Made by a program: the position numbers and the translations under genes | Assembly: GCA_023091735.1 (NCBI GenBank) | Contig: JALKBU010000423.1 | Location: 1-41,011, forward strand | Origin: Trichomonas tenax | Lineage: Eukaryota > Parabasalia > Trichomonadida > Trichomonadidae | Direction of reading: 5' to 3' | Length of the DNA stretch: 41,011 bases | The notes under the pieces: model-generated | Database searches by the model: none | What the model was told of the DNA's origin: nothing | What the model saw: the letters and a program-made list of their open reading frames with translations, nothing else | In this document: positions 19,294-29,610 of the stretch, piece by piece | Position numbering within the stretch: the first letter of the stretch is position 1 | Layout of the letters: every line of letters begins with the position of its first letter

Positions 19294-20541
19294 ATGGAGG
19301 GTCCCGAAAACATTTTGCTTCTTGCGACGAAACTCGGCGTGAAAGAGTCTGTTCTCCGGCTTCTTTTCGAGCTCGCTCCGTACACAGACACTGCCAGTTG
19401 GATTGTTTCGACAGACAGCAGCGAAGAGTTCTGGGAAAGAGTGAATACTCTCCCTCCTCTCGTTGTTTTGGAGCTCCACAAACAGGAAATGCTCGTGGAA
19501 TCGATGGGAAAGGACTTCCCGAAGAGCTCCATTGAGCCTTTCATTTTCAAATATTTCCAAGCAAATTGTATTTCAAGTGGAACGGAGCCAATTCCTGCAA
19601 ATCCGATCGCAATTCCTCTCACAACACCTGAAATGATCGTTGAAATCCTCAAAAATTCGAAAGGTTGGTCTTTTGATGAAGAAGAACAACTTTGGAACTG
19701 TTCTGACATTCTTTTCGATGTGGAAGCACTACAATTCATGTGCGACGCATACATAGGCAACGGAAATACGTGGAGAAACTGTCCTTTCGATTCAATTCGC
19801 AATGAATATACAAGAATAGCTCGATATTTAGAAAAAATCGATCCTTCATTCTCACCAGCACTTTCCATGATATGGAAAAAACTGAGGCAGTTCAAATACA
19901 GCAATTCGCGCGAATTTACACGAGATTTAGCTTTATTACTTCCTCGATCAGATCTAAAAGATTTTGATTCATTTGAAATCCCAGCATCAATCGTCAAATC
20001 CCTCAGTCAGCTGATGATTGATGCTGAAGCATTAGTTCGACAGACTCCAACACCTTCTCCACATCCGCCTATTGATGATTTAACAATCTCACGTGCTGAT
20101 GCATTGTCTTCGCAGATGTCTCTTCCTTTCCCTCAGAGAACTGCGTTTGCACTCACTCCTTCAATGATCAGTGCCAGATTAGGAACAAACATCGAGTCAG
20201 GGCAGTACGAGAAAGGATCTCTTGCTGAGTTATTGTTTTGCGACTCTGAAGGAAATCCGCTTCCTCTTCCTTACCAGAATTGCAGTGTTGATCTTCCTGC
20301 TGCGCCACCATCTTCTTTCACGCAAGTAGCAACGAGACGTTTTGTCTCTCTCGTAATTAGTGAAAGCGGATTTACATCTGCACCACAATCAGTTCTCGAT
20401 ATAATGACTGATTTGTCGGAAAACATTGTTAAGAGTATTTCGCAGCTTGCAAGGAGAAAGGCGAAGAACACAGAGCTTTCTCAAAAGGATATTGTTAGAT
20501 TATCATTATTAGATTTAGGTTTTATGCCGAATATTTCATAA
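19294..20541 (+). CDS. Spt7-like SAGA subunit: degenerate bromodomain plus histone fold
   Basis: 415 residues. The C-terminal part (about 348-412: RFVSLVISESGFTSAPQSVL, DIMTDLSENIVKSISQLARR, then a final helix ending LLDLGF) fits the bromodomain-associated histone fold found in Spt7, TAF3 and TAF8, which pairs with another histone-fold partner inside SAGA or TFIID. Around residue 194, WKKLRQFKYSNSREFTRDLA strongly recalls the Spt7 bromodomain segment (KKL..F.Y.SK.EFV.DL.LIW.NC..YN). Here the acetyl-lysine-reading Asn region is replaced by LLPRSDLKDF, so acetyl-lysine binding is doubtful. A proline- and serine-rich linker (QTPTPSPHPP, about 250) lies between. The first 150 residues are not recognised. 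The true ATG is 19294; a GTG lies 9 bp upstream. The stop is followed by TAATAAAG. Bromodomain assignment is by pattern memory and should be treated as probable. Confidence 0.55.
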   Translation: MEGPENILLLATKLGVKESVLRLLFELAPYTDTASWIVSTDSSEEFWERVNTLPPLVVLELHKQEMLVESMGKDFPKSSIEPFIFKYFQANCISSGTEPIPANPIAIPLTTPEMIVEILKNSKGWSFDEEEQLWNCSDILFDVEALQFMCDAYIGNGNTWRNCPFDSIRNEYTRIARYLEKIDPSFSPALSMIWKKLRQFKYSNSREFTRDLALLLPRSDLKDFDSFEIPASIVKSLSQLMIDAEALVRQTPTPSPHPPIDDLTISRADALSSQMSLPFPQRTAFALTPSMISARLGTNIESGQYEKGSLAELLFCDSEGNPLPLPYQNCSVDLPAAPPSSFTQVATRRFVSLVISESGFTSAPQSVLDIMTDLSENIVKSISQLARRKAKNTELSQKDIVRLSLLDLGFMPNIS

Positions 20542-20599
20542 TAAAGTGTTTATTGATATTTTTTAAAAAATGTTTTGATTTAGTGAAAACATATTTTTT

Positions 20600-20935
20600 T
20601 TACTGATCAGCTGCCTGTGTTTCTGTGATGTTGATAATCCAGCCATTCTCTTCGAACTTCTTCTTGACGTCCTCCAGCAATGCCGGGTTCTGGACTTCGA
20701 CTGTAACAACATAACGAATGTGATTTGCATAGACGTTCGCGTTTGGAAAAGCGAATGTTCTGAGGACTTCAAACTTGAACTTGTTGAGGATCTCGAGCAT
20801 CTTAATGTAGTGGCCTATTGAAACAAGAAGAGAAACGTTGAAGTTGACTATTCTGCCTGTGAGGAAGAGAGCTCTGTCAATGCAATGAGCGAGCAAAGGA
20901 AGCTCGATGTTGCCGCCTGAGCAAACGCAGACGAG
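20600..20935 (-). pseudogene. Threonine (serine) dehydratase, C-terminal fragment
   Basis: The minus-strand frame reads LVCVCSGGNIELPLLAHCID, then RALFLTGRIVNFNVSLL and an ACT-like regulatory tail ending QAADQ and TAA (in TAAAA). SGGN(I/V)....L..(V/I)I.R.L...GR followed by an ACT domain is the end of PLP-dependent threonine dehydratases. About 111 codons remain; the catalytic first 280 or so residues, including the PLP lysine, are missing. Homology stops abruptly at 20935-20936, exactly where a fragment of another gene begins on the other strand. There is no start codon or promoter motif, so it is almost certainly dead. Confidence 0.75.
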
Positions 20936-20936
20936 C

Positions 20937-21783
20937 TAATTCTGGAGGCAAAGGTGCCTATGTAAGCGGTGAAATTTGGGTTCTTGCAGAAACTCGATTT
21001 TTTCTTTATTTAGGAGAAAAAGGCGAAGATTGAGTCTCAAGGGAAAATCTTTAAGAAGTTTAGGAGGATGGGATGGTGGTGGAACATCAGGAATTGATAT
21101 TAATGATGGATATGACCCAGAAAGTGGCGCTGGAGGCGGTGGTGCTGTTGACATTCGTTTCAAGTTTTATGATATGAATGAAATTGCCAACAGTTCACTT
21201 TGTTGCAGGTTCAGAAGGTGGTACATGTTCCACAAAAGGCCTTTCTGGTTATAGAATATACAAAGGAGGCGATGGTGGTGCATTAGAAGCTCGAAATGTG
21301 AATAGTACTATTTATGGGGGAAGTCAAGAGATTGGTGATTGTGGATTGGGTTCTAATGGCAAAGATTTTGGAGACAATACAGGAGGATCTTCTGCAGGAG
21401 GTGGTGCTGGGTACAGAGGATCCGTTAATGAAACTGATTTCTATGTAGCAGATTATGTAGAGACCGCTTCTTCTGGTGGAAATTCTTACATTAGTGGATA
21501 TAAAGGTTGTATATCTCCATCACCCGTTTAAGGAGTTTTAAGTAGTTTGAATACAAGATATCATTACTCCAGTTACTTCTTCATTAACACAAACATGATT
21601 GATGGCAGCCAACCAATGCCAAGTAGTTTTGATCCATCTTTCATGATAACTGGCTATAGCGGTAATGGAGAAGCATCAATTTCATATCTTGGACAATTAT
21701 ACGCAACAGGAAATGTTGATTACTTTAAATCCCATACAATGGGATTATTTGCTTTTGTATTAATATCGATTTCAGATAATTAA
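20937..21783 (+). pseudogene. Glycine-rich surface-protein pseudogene
   Basis: Scattered over all three plus frames are pieces of a glycine-rich extracellular protein of a kind common in trichomonads, related in pattern to the glycine-rich domain of ALK/LTK receptors: SGGKGAYVSGEIWVLAETRF then FFLYLGEKGED (20940-21022), GGWDGGGTSGIDINDGYDP and ESGAGGGGAVDIRFKF (21060-21170), HFVAGSEGGTCSTKG through GGSSAGGGAGYRGSVNETDF to GGNSYISGYKGCISPSPV (21190-21531), a TAA at 21529-21531, then MIDGSQPMPSSFD, GYSGNGEASISYLG up to 21783. At least two frame changes and two internal stops break it. The 5' part is missing at the junction with the dehydratase fragment. The fragment order matches that of intact family members as I remember them. 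Confidence 0.72.
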
Positions 21784-21838
21784 AGATAATTAATAAATAA
21801 CAACTTTAAAACAATAATTATTCGCTTTGAGTTAAATC

Positions 21839-24808
21839 TTATGTTAGGATATAACGAGCAAAAGCATTCTGAACTGTTCCTTCTGTGGGACGAGAAACTC
21901 TTTCTGTTGAAGTGCAGTTTAGATAATTTTCTAATTGCTTTCGAATCTCGATCGATGACAAAGCACTTTCATTCTTTCCAACAAATATTGTCGTGAACAA
22001 TCTTCGTCCCCAAATTTCCCAATCTTTGAGTGTCAGATATGCTTCTTTATACTTGTTGAGCATTGTTGTGTCATACCTAGTTTTCTCTTTCTCTGTGGTC
22101 AAATTTTTAACTGTGTTCTTTAGATTTTCGATTTCGCTCTTCAAATTTCCAACAGATTGTGAAACTGTTATTCCTGTCATAGGAATGATCTTCTTTATTT
22201 TGTCTATTTCGATTTCGTTGTTTTGGATTTGATTCTGAGACTCCTTCAATGCATTAAGACGCTGATTAACAGAAACAATTATTCTGTCAACAGTTTCTTC
22301 TGATATTGGAAGAGTTGTGTCATAAAACTCTCTGAAACCTCTACAAACTTTTGCGCATATGTCAAGAATGTTTCTGTGATGAACATCTTTCAAGTCTTCG
22401 AGTTTTTGGTTTAATAAAGCATCTTTCGATGACATTTGGAATTCATGTTGTTTCTGAAGAAGAGATATATCGCGTTTCGTCTTGTTCTCGAGATTCTTTA
22501 TTTTAAGTTCAGCAGTCTTCAGTTTTTGCATTAATTGACCTGCATTTTCTTCAGAGGATCCTGCGGATGAAACTGCACGTTCGATCTCATCTTTCAACGT
22601 TTGTGATTCAGCTCTGTATTGTTTGATTTGCTCCTCCAAACTTTGCTGGATTTTCTGTTGGTCGATGATAACATTGTCATATGATTTCTGGATAAACCCC
22701 ATTGCATTTTCTGCATTATTGAAGTTGATTGTGAAAATTGTTTTCGCGAAATCACTAAATGCTTCAAAATCTTCTCTGACTTCAGCAATTTGAGATTTGA
22801 AGGAACTGTACATTGCTAAAATTTTCTTTTGAACATTCTTCTTATAATTTGCAATTTCATCTTTCAATTTTGTTGCCATTTCCTTCTGATTCTTGATTTC
22901 ATTTCTTGATCTTATTATTTGCTGATTTAGTTGATTCTTCTCATTTTCGAATATTGTTTGATCATTATCTCTGTCTTCTTTCATGCTCTCTAATTGCTGA
23001 TAAAGTGAAGTGATTTCTGCATTTGCATTTTGTAATTTTTCATTTGTATTTTTAACACTATTCTCGAGATCAACAGTAATTTGTTCATATTTCTTGACTA
23101 ATTCAGAGAATTTAGCTTTTTGAGCTTGAATTCTGTTCTCTAATTTTAATATGTAAACATCATCATTCGATAATTCGATGTCGCCACTTATATATGATGT
23201 AATTTCGTTAATAGCATTATTCATCTCTTTGCTTCCTCCAAGTTTCTTACATTTCAACAACAATCTTAATGTTTTCTGGAGCTTTTCGTCATTGTTATTT
23301 ACTGGTTCAGGAGCAGGATGTGATTTTTCAATTTGCTTTTGTTGTGGCTGTTTTTGCTGTTTCTCTACAGCTGCTGGCTTCTGCTTGAGAGACTTGTAAT
23401 CACTCGCAATCTTTTCAACGACTTTCTTTGCTTCTTGGCAGTATCTTCTGAGAACATTATTTGCTGTGGCGAGTTGCAAAATTAAAATCATCCTTTCTTT
23501 CTCAGGAATCACAATGTTCTCATTCATCATGTACAAGTATTGGTTCAAATCATCAGACACCAAGTTCTGTCTATCCATGCTAATTAAGTCATCAAACTGC
23601 GATGATTCATGTGTTAAAACAATGTTGTTTTCGTTCAAGAAACTTTGAACAAGTTGACATGACGTGGCAACAACTGAATAGAGATGTTGGCTCTGCGATG
23701 GCTCAAGCAATATTGCCTTAATGTTCTCTCTGTTTATGATATCATTCATGAATCTGAGCTGCGAATAAATTATATTTGATAATTTTTCATATGATTCGTC
23801 CTTGTTTGGATTTGATGTGCTTTCGAGTAGTATATCAACGGCAGCTGATAATTTTTCGTATTGTGATGAATTAGATTTTAATAATTCTTTGATTTTGTCA
23901 TTATCAAATTTATCATTAATTTTTGCAATTAACTCATCCAGAGGTTGAATATTTGCAGTGTTTGATGAAGATTTATTGTTCTTTGGTTGGTTATTGCTTA
24001 ATTTTTCACAAACACTTAATAATTTGTTAATGCAATTTGATAATTGCTGCTTTTGCTTGGACGCTGTTTGTATTTGAGTGGTAAGTGATGAATATTCTTC
24101 TTTAATTCTATCAATTAATAGCAACAAATCATTGTTTTGCGCTGTGAGTGTTTTGTTTTCTTCTCTCAGTCCTTCTAACTCTGACGCACAAACTTCTGTC
24201 GTTGTTTGAATGTTTCGAGTAATTTCGAGCTGCTTTGTGAGTTCTTGGACTTTTTGATCAGTGTCGTAAACAAGATCCTCTAGCTTCGCAATTTTCGATG
24301 TGTATTTATCAATTAACTCATCTTTTTCGGATATTTGATTATTTAAAAATTGTATTTCTTCTTTCTGCTGAATGATTTTGAGCACCTTTAGTGACAGCTT
24401 TCTCTTCAGTTGCTCAATTATTTCATTGTATTCGTTTTGAATTCTTTGGATAGAATCTTTTGTTTTTTGATTCGGAATTGTTTTCGATTTTGATTTTTCG
24501 CTTTCTTCCTCGAAGTTTGATGCCTCACTTTCGTCCAAAATCATTTTATCTAATGGAACTTCACTTGATAATATGCTAAAACTTCGACTTAACAGCGGTA
24601 AAACGTCTTTTTTGTTGTCAGGGTTGATAACGCTCAACAAATTGTCCGTTAAATTTTGCAATTTCGTTATATCCGAATCTTGAATTTCGACTTTCTTAGA
24701 TTTCTGCGTATCAAGTTCACGAACGAATTTACAGAGTTCCACAAATTGTGGCGAATCCTGTACGGGTTGATTGCTTTTGCATATAGGACTTGGCGAAGCA
24801 AAAGTCAT
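21839..24808 (-). CDS. Long coiled-coil protein of unknown function
   Basis: About 989 residues dominated by heptad-type sequence rich in Lys, Glu, Gln, Leu and Asn. A short non-coil N-terminus is followed by an acidic serine-rich patch (SEASNFEEESEKSKSK), a long coil, a Gln/Lys/Pro-rich hinge (KQKPAAVEKQQKQPQQKQ) near the middle, a second coil block, and a globular-looking end (WEIWGRRLFTTIFVGKN, ERVSRPTEGTVQNAF). It could be a golgin-, centrosome- or cytoskeleton-type scaffold; sequence alone does not tell. ATG 24808 (MTFASPSP) is preferred over ATG 24889, because the intervening 27 codons overlap one copy of a local repeat (24873-25345) and look non-protein-like. No recurrent promoter motif is seen. 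Confidence 0.7.
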   Translation of the reverse strand: MTFASPSPICKSNQPVQDSPQFVELCKFVRELDTQKSKKVEIQDSDITKLQNLTDNLLSVINPDNKKDVLPLLSRSFSILSSEVPLDKMILDESEASNFEEESEKSKSKTIPNQKTKDSIQRIQNEYNEIIEQLKRKLSLKVLKIIQQKEEIQFLNNQISEKDELIDKYTSKIAKLEDLVYDTDQKVQELTKQLEITRNIQTTTEVCASELEGLREENKTLTAQNNDLLLLIDRIKEEYSSLTTQIQTASKQKQQLSNCINKLLSVCEKLSNNQPKNNKSSSNTANIQPLDELIAKINDKFDNDKIKELLKSNSSQYEKLSAAVDILLESTSNPNKDESYEKLSNIIYSQLRFMNDIINRENIKAILLEPSQSQHLYSVVATSCQLVQSFLNENNIVLTHESSQFDDLISMDRQNLVSDDLNQYLYMMNENIVIPEKERMILILQLATANNVLRRYCQEAKKVVEKIASDYKSLKQKPAAVEKQQKQPQQKQIEKSHPAPEPVNNNDEKLQKTLRLLLKCKKLGGSKEMNNAINEITSYISGDIELSNDDVYILKLENRIQAQKAKFSELVKKYEQITVDLENSVKNTNEKLQNANAEITSLYQQLESMKEDRDNDQTIFENEKNQLNQQIIRSRNEIKNQKEMATKLKDEIANYKKNVQKKILAMYSSFKSQIAEVREDFEAFSDFAKTIFTINFNNAENAMGFIQKSYDNVIIDQQKIQQSLEEQIKQYRAESQTLKDEIERAVSSAGSSEENAGQLMQKLKTAELKIKNLENKTKRDISLLQKQHEFQMSSKDALLNQKLEDLKDVHHRNILDICAKVCRGFREFYDTTLPISEETVDRIIVSVNQRLNALKESQNQIQNNEIEIDKIKKIIPMTGITVSQSVGNLKSEIENLKNTVKNLTTEKEKTRYDTTMLNKYKEAYLTLKDWEIWGRRLFTTIFVGKNESALSSIEIRKQLENYLNCTSTERVSRPTEGTVQNAFARYILT

Positions 24809-24872
24809 CAAATGTCCGTTTAAAAATTTAATCTTGGCATAAACTGATACATGATGAGCAACAGCATGATAT

Positions 24873-25345
24873 GGCTGTGAATATACCATCTGCTACAGCA
24901 TCACACTGATTACTGATAACTTATGTTATGAAATTGAAATTTAATACACTACAATTATAAATGTTTCAATAATGATCTGGCGGTGAATATACCGTCTGAT
25001 GCAGTATTGTAATGACTACTTATGACTTGTAAGGTCAAATATGATTATTTCTTCAATTGAATTTGATTTTATATTTCATTTCACTATTAAGCAATAGCAA
25101 TATGTTACCATTGATTAGTAACATAACTTTGATTAGAACCTTTCATCTATTGCAGTATTTCTATAGATGTTTATGATTTATACAATCAAATATCATTTTT
25201 TTATAATGATACTTTTCTCATTGCATAACAATGTGAAAAGGTTAAAATCAGTCAGGAGCAGGTTTTGGCTATGAAAATATCATCTATTTCTGTATTTCTA
25301 TAGATGCTTATGATTTATATAATCAAATATGATGGTATTAAAATT
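24873..25345. repeat. Four diverged tandem repeats upstream of the coiled-coil gene
   Basis: Units at about 24873-24935, 24977-25050, 25137-25200 and 25262-25345 share GAATAT(A)CC(A/G)TCTG.TGCAGTATT and then (TATAGATG)CTTATGATTTATA.AATCAAATATGAT. The last two are the most alike (25144-25197 against 25281-25334, almost identical over 54 bp). The first overlaps the in-frame extension of the coiled-coil ORF. No gene lies in 24890-25562 otherwise. Confidence 0.65.
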
Positions 25346-25562
25346 ATATAAAATTGCAGTAATTTGATTGTTTTGATGCGACCATTAGTAGCAGTTGTTG
25401 AAGCACTTATTATAGGTGATTATAAATGGCAAATGCACGCTATTCCTACCTTCGAACAAATATATATGAGGTGTTAAGTATAAAAGAATGCAATGCAATT
25501 TCATGTTCAAACAAACACTGTGGATTTATAAAACATGGAAAAAAATCAGCCTCGATACATTT

Positions 25563-26489
25563 TCATTTTCCGTGAACAGAGCATCCCGGTGGCAAGCAAA
25601 GTGTGATTAACTTATTGGGGATGTCAGCGAAGAAAGGATGCTGAAGAGCTCTCATCGCCGATATTCTCTTTGAAGGATTTATCTCTAATAATTGCTTCAA
25701 TAAATCAACTAAAAGCTCATTATCGCACTGAAGAACATCGGCAAAGTTCTGGCCAGTGAACTTAGGGAAGGTGGGCTGATATCCAGGCAGCTTTGTGAAT
25801 CCAGGCCACGTTTCTTCAGTTGGCGTTCCAAGGACTTTAAATATCTTAAACAGTTGATCAATCTCTGAATCTCCTGGAAACAGAGGATTTCCGGATATCA
25901 TTTCAGCAATGATGCATCCAGCGCCCCATACATCCACTGAGATATCGTATATTGGGGACTTCATAAGCAGTTCTACAGGTCGATACCATAAAGTGACGAC
26001 TTCTTGTGTGTACAGACGTGGAGGAATGGTGAAAGTTCTTGCGAGTCCGAAATCGCATATCTTTAAAAAGCCATCTTTGTTAATCAGCAAGTTTTGAGGC
26101 TTCATATCGCGATGCATAATTCTATTGCTGTGTAAACAGCAAATTCCGCATAATAATTGGAATGCGTATGACTTCAGTAATGCTTGATGAACACCTGTTC
26201 GTGTTGAATCCATGTATTTCCTGAGATCGAATTCGAGATACTCTGAAACCATTGTCAAAGTTCCCTTTGTACTGATAACATCTTTTAGAGACACAATATT
26301 CTGGTGATTGAGCTTCCTCATTAATGCTATTTCGCGAAGAGCTGTCACTGGAAATCCTTCTTCTTCCTGTTCAAGCCTCATTTGCTTCAATGCGACGATT
26401 TCTCCGGTTCTGTTATCGATGGCACGGTAAACAACACCGTAAGTGCCCTCTCCGAGCTTCTCCTTCTTCGTGAAATTCTCGAGAGACAT
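25563..26489 (-). CDS. Cyclin-dependent kinase (CDK1/2/5-type)
   Basis: 308 residues, a full-length compact CDK. Landmarks: glycine loop GEGTYGVVYRA (12-22), catalytic Lys in ALKQMRL, cyclin-binding helix PVTALRE (in place of PSTAIRE), HRDMKPQNLL with catalytic Asp, DFGLAR, and the activation segment YTQEVVTLWYRPVELLM, with the CDK-activating-kinase Thr position present (TQEVVTLWYR). The APE motif is changed (RPVE instead of APE). CMGC insert and C-lobe (SVDVWGAGCIIAEMISGNPL, PGDSEIDQLFKIFKVLGTP) are typical. Such kinases bind a cyclin and drive cell-cycle or transcription steps. The tail LPPGCSVHGK is lineage-specific. The start at 26489 (MSLENFTKKEKLGEGTYG) has the usual spacing. Three copies of the recurrent motif lie 26-86 bp upstream. 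Confidence 0.9.
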   Translation of the reverse strand: MSLENFTKKEKLGEGTYGVVYRAIDNRTGEIVALKQMRLEQEEEGFPVTALREIALMRKLNHQNIVSLKDVISTKGTLTMVSEYLEFDLRKYMDSTRTGVHQALLKSYAFQLLCGICCLHSNRIMHRDMKPQNLLINKDGFLKICDFGLARTFTIPPRLYTQEVVTLWYRPVELLMKSPIYDISVDVWGAGCIIAEMISGNPLFPGDSEIDQLFKIFKVLGTPTEETWPGFTKLPGYQPTFPKFTGQNFADVLQCDNELLVDLLKQLLEINPSKRISAMRALQHPFFADIPNKLITLCLPPGCSVHGK

Positions 26490-26514
26490 TTAGTGAACGT
26501 TTATTAATTTGATT

Positions 26515-26575
26515 TTTCATGTAAATGATTTTTGACATGTAAATGTCCTTTTTCTGGGCAGTTTTGACATACAAA
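26515..26575 (-). promoter_or_regulatory. Promoter motif cluster of the CDK gene
   Basis: TTTCATGTAAA (26515-26525), TGACATGTAAA (26533-26543, perfect) and TGACATACAAA (26565-26575), plus-strand spelling; successive starts are 18 and 32 bp apart. On the right an ATG near 26638 opens only 12 codons, so the cluster serves the CDK gene unless a lost gene lay to the right. Confidence 0.6.
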
Positions 26576-27081
26576 CATTGAGTATTTATCATGATTTATC
26601 ATAGAAGATACTATTCATCCTTATGTTCATTTTTAAATGAGTGCTGCAACAATGGACTTTATCGGAATAAAGTAGTTTAACGGAATTAAGTCCCCTTTTT
26701 CTGGATAAACTCAATTAGAGGAATAGCCGCCGGAATTTGTCATTGGGGTCATCAAGTTTATTCGATTTGCCATATGAGTGATGCCTCTTCAAGCTCATGC
26801 AGCGGAGTTCGCCATTAAGGAGGCCAACATCATAAAAAATCTAATTTTTGTGATAAAGAATTCAAATTTTACGGAGTGTATATTTGGAAAAGTGAGGTAG
26901 CAGTAAAATACCGAAAGTTAAGGCAAGAACATACAAAAAAGTACAAAAATGATATAGATATTCATATTTCAAAACTTTTTTCTATATTTATGATGATTAA
27001 CTGGTGAAAAATATTTTGATGAAATTAACTTTAAAGAAACGAAAGTAAAACAAGCAAAATAAAAATAAAACAGAATCAATT
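26576..27081. other. Gene-free spacer
   Basis: AT-rich, with no open frame, repeat or structure that I can support. It lies between the CDK promoter and the 3' end of the kinase pseudogene. Confidence 0.4.
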
Positions 27082-28065
27082 TCAAACATCAAAGAATTCA
27101 CTTGATTTTGAAGGTGTTTCGATAACCTTTATCTGAGGTCTAGCGTGTGCATTGTTTTGATGCTGCGTAGAATGAATGCAGAATATTGATTTGCGTCCAT
27201 TTGCAACCGGCTTGCAAATCATTACGCGTGATTTCTTGATCGTTGATTTTCCTGCCAAAGATAACAATTCTTTCTTGTTTTGATTGATCAGATCGAATTA
27301 AGGCATATTTAGCAATTCTTCAACTGTTGCTCGCTCTCTTGCGCTTACTGTTATGTATCTGGCAACTAACTGCCTCAGTTGAGGATCCTTGATGAGACCA
27401 TCGAGATAGATTCCGTTCTGGATTTTGGTAATTAAAACGTTCGAATCTTTTGAATAAAAAGGAAGGCAATTTGTTGCCATATAGTACAAAGTTACACCAA
27501 CTGCTCAAATATCAGCAGCCAATGGATTGCAAGGCGCTAATTCGAATATTTCAGGTGCCATATACAATCTAGTTCCCTTAAATTCATTACTTGTAGGCTT
27601 ATCACTATAAATTTGCGATAAACCGAAGTCAGCTATCTTAACACGTCCATATGAATCTAACAAAAAGTTGCTTGGTTTTAGATCACTGTGCGCAATCTTT
27701 CTATCATGGCACGCTTAGATGCACAAAAGCACTCCCTGCGCGTACATCATCATGTCCTTGCAATTGAAACGTATGTGGTTCTTCAGCATAGCGCCTAAAT
27801 CGTTCGGACAATATTCCATCAAGAGATATATGTGACCTTGGAAGTGATAGTATTGCTAAAGGCTGACAATTCTTGGATCGTCAATCGCCTTGAGGCATTC
27901 GATCTCAGACTCTTCAAATTTCTGCTCTGGAATTTTTTTCAATGCAAAATTAGCTTTGTACTGTTGATGAAAAACCAGTAATATGGTGCCATAGCCTCCC
28001 TTTGCAATGGTATTGATTGGAACTATCCCCTGCGCGCGGAGGAAATCAATTTCATTTGTGTTCAT
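27082..28065 (-). pseudogene. Protein kinase pseudogene with four in-frame stops and no frameshift
   Basis: From ATG 28065 (MNTNEIDFLRAQGIVPI) one minus frame runs 327 codons to TGA 27082, interrupted only by TAG (27856-27858), TAA (27715-27717), TGA (27505-27507) and TAA (27298-27300). Kinase landmarks survive in that frame: INTIAKGGYGTILLV, FALKKI, IYLLMEYCPNDLG, IAHSDLKPSNFLL (HRD changed to HSD), VKIADFGLSQ, GTRLYMAPEIFE, and after the third stop AVGVTLYYMATNCLPF. The third stop replaces the usual Trp of D(I/V)WS.G, and the first replaces an aromatic before YYHFQG. The tail after the fourth stop still reads as protein (KELLSLAGKSTIKKS, RPQIKVIETPSKSSEFFDV). All three stop types occur, so an altered code does not explain it. 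No copy of the recurrent promoter motif is upstream, consistent with a dead locus. Confidence 0.85.
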
Positions 28066-29610
28066 TATTTCTAATTTAAAGAACGGTTTTATCCGGAATA
28101 TTGAAAAATTTTGGCAATAGTATATCGATTGTATAGATCTTTTCCAACGATTTTTTGAAAATTGGAAATAAACTTTTCAAATCGAACCATTCAAAAATAA
28201 TCTAGGAAAAGTTTTTATTGTGAAATTTAGCTTTATAATATTATATAACACAGTTTTGGTGATAAATTGAAAATTCTCTAACGTTGTAGATATGTTTAGA
28301 TATTGTATCTGAGTAGAACTAAAAAATATATTCAAAAAATTTGAATGATTTTTTGAATGCACATTGAAATCTCTGATGGTTCAGAAGGTATCTTGTATAT
28401 GATTTAGAATAAGAATATGACAGTTTTTGTAAAATATTGAAAATTGAAAATTCGATTCAAGAAATATAGTAGAACATAATAAATTAATTGAATAGTTTTC
28501 AATTTATTTCTAAAGACATTTTTCGAGAATTTTTATTTCTTGGTAATTTTTATTTTTAATTTGGATTTTCCGATACTATGTATGTTTGCAATCCTGAATC
28601 AACTCTCATTTCAACTTAACTGGCAAATATTTTGAATTTGGTTTTAATATTAAAATTCGATCATATATCATATGTAGAACCAAAATATCACAAAATCTAA
28701 ATCTTTTATTCAAAAGTTATGTTTTCGATGGACGAAATATTCATCTTTCTTTGATATAAAATATTGATAATTTAAAATAATAACCAGAATTTATCATTCT
28801 AAGAAGTATTAAATACTATTTACTAATGATTTTCATGTTTAATACCTATTGTACATTGAGAAAAAGCTCATTTAGTTGATCAATGAACAAAATGCTTGAA
28901 AATTAGATTTTATTAGTTGTATATTATTTTAATATATTGCAGAACACAAATACATCAAAATCTTTAATTAGATGACAAAAATAATCAAAAATTTTGGAGA
29001 AAAACAAAAGATATTCATCGACTACATTGTCACGAGGCGGTCAAATATCACATTTTCTCAAAATTTGTTTTTTATTTGAACTCATTTTTATTGAGTTAAG
29101 CCATGAAACCTATTGCAAACGCTTACACATAACCTTTCTATTTTAGTTCTTGAAGAACTTCGTATTTTTAACATTATCGCGTGTAAGGACTGAATTCAAT
29201 TAAGGTAATTTCGAAATCTCATGAATCTGAAATATCCCAAATTTTATTGAGCAAATAGAGACGCTCTTACTTTGTAAATCCGTTTGCATCCAAAAGACCA
29301 TATAAAACATAGTTGGTAGAGTTCTTGAATTCATTTCAAGTTAACTGAATTCTCATTGAGAAACTTTGACCTATAATCAGAATCAATGAAAAAGATTTTT
29401 TCATATGCAAGACAAAATGAAACCAATTAAATTCACCCAGGCATGATTATAATTATATTATACACTATTTGATATTCTCAATTAAAATATCTGAAATATG
29501 CATTGCATCTTTTACCATCAAAGCAATCAAAGCTTGCCTGGATACTCTCCATGTTATACATGGACTAAATTCCGTGATTTGAATCTTCTTTCCATATAAT
29601 TTTTGTTTTT
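28066..29610. other. Gene-free AT-rich spacer
   Basis: 1.5 kb of AT-rich sequence without open frames, strong repeats or recognisable motifs up to the triple promoter motif at 29611. Several TTTTTCAAAT-type low-complexity words recur, but nothing structured enough to call. Confidence 0.45.
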
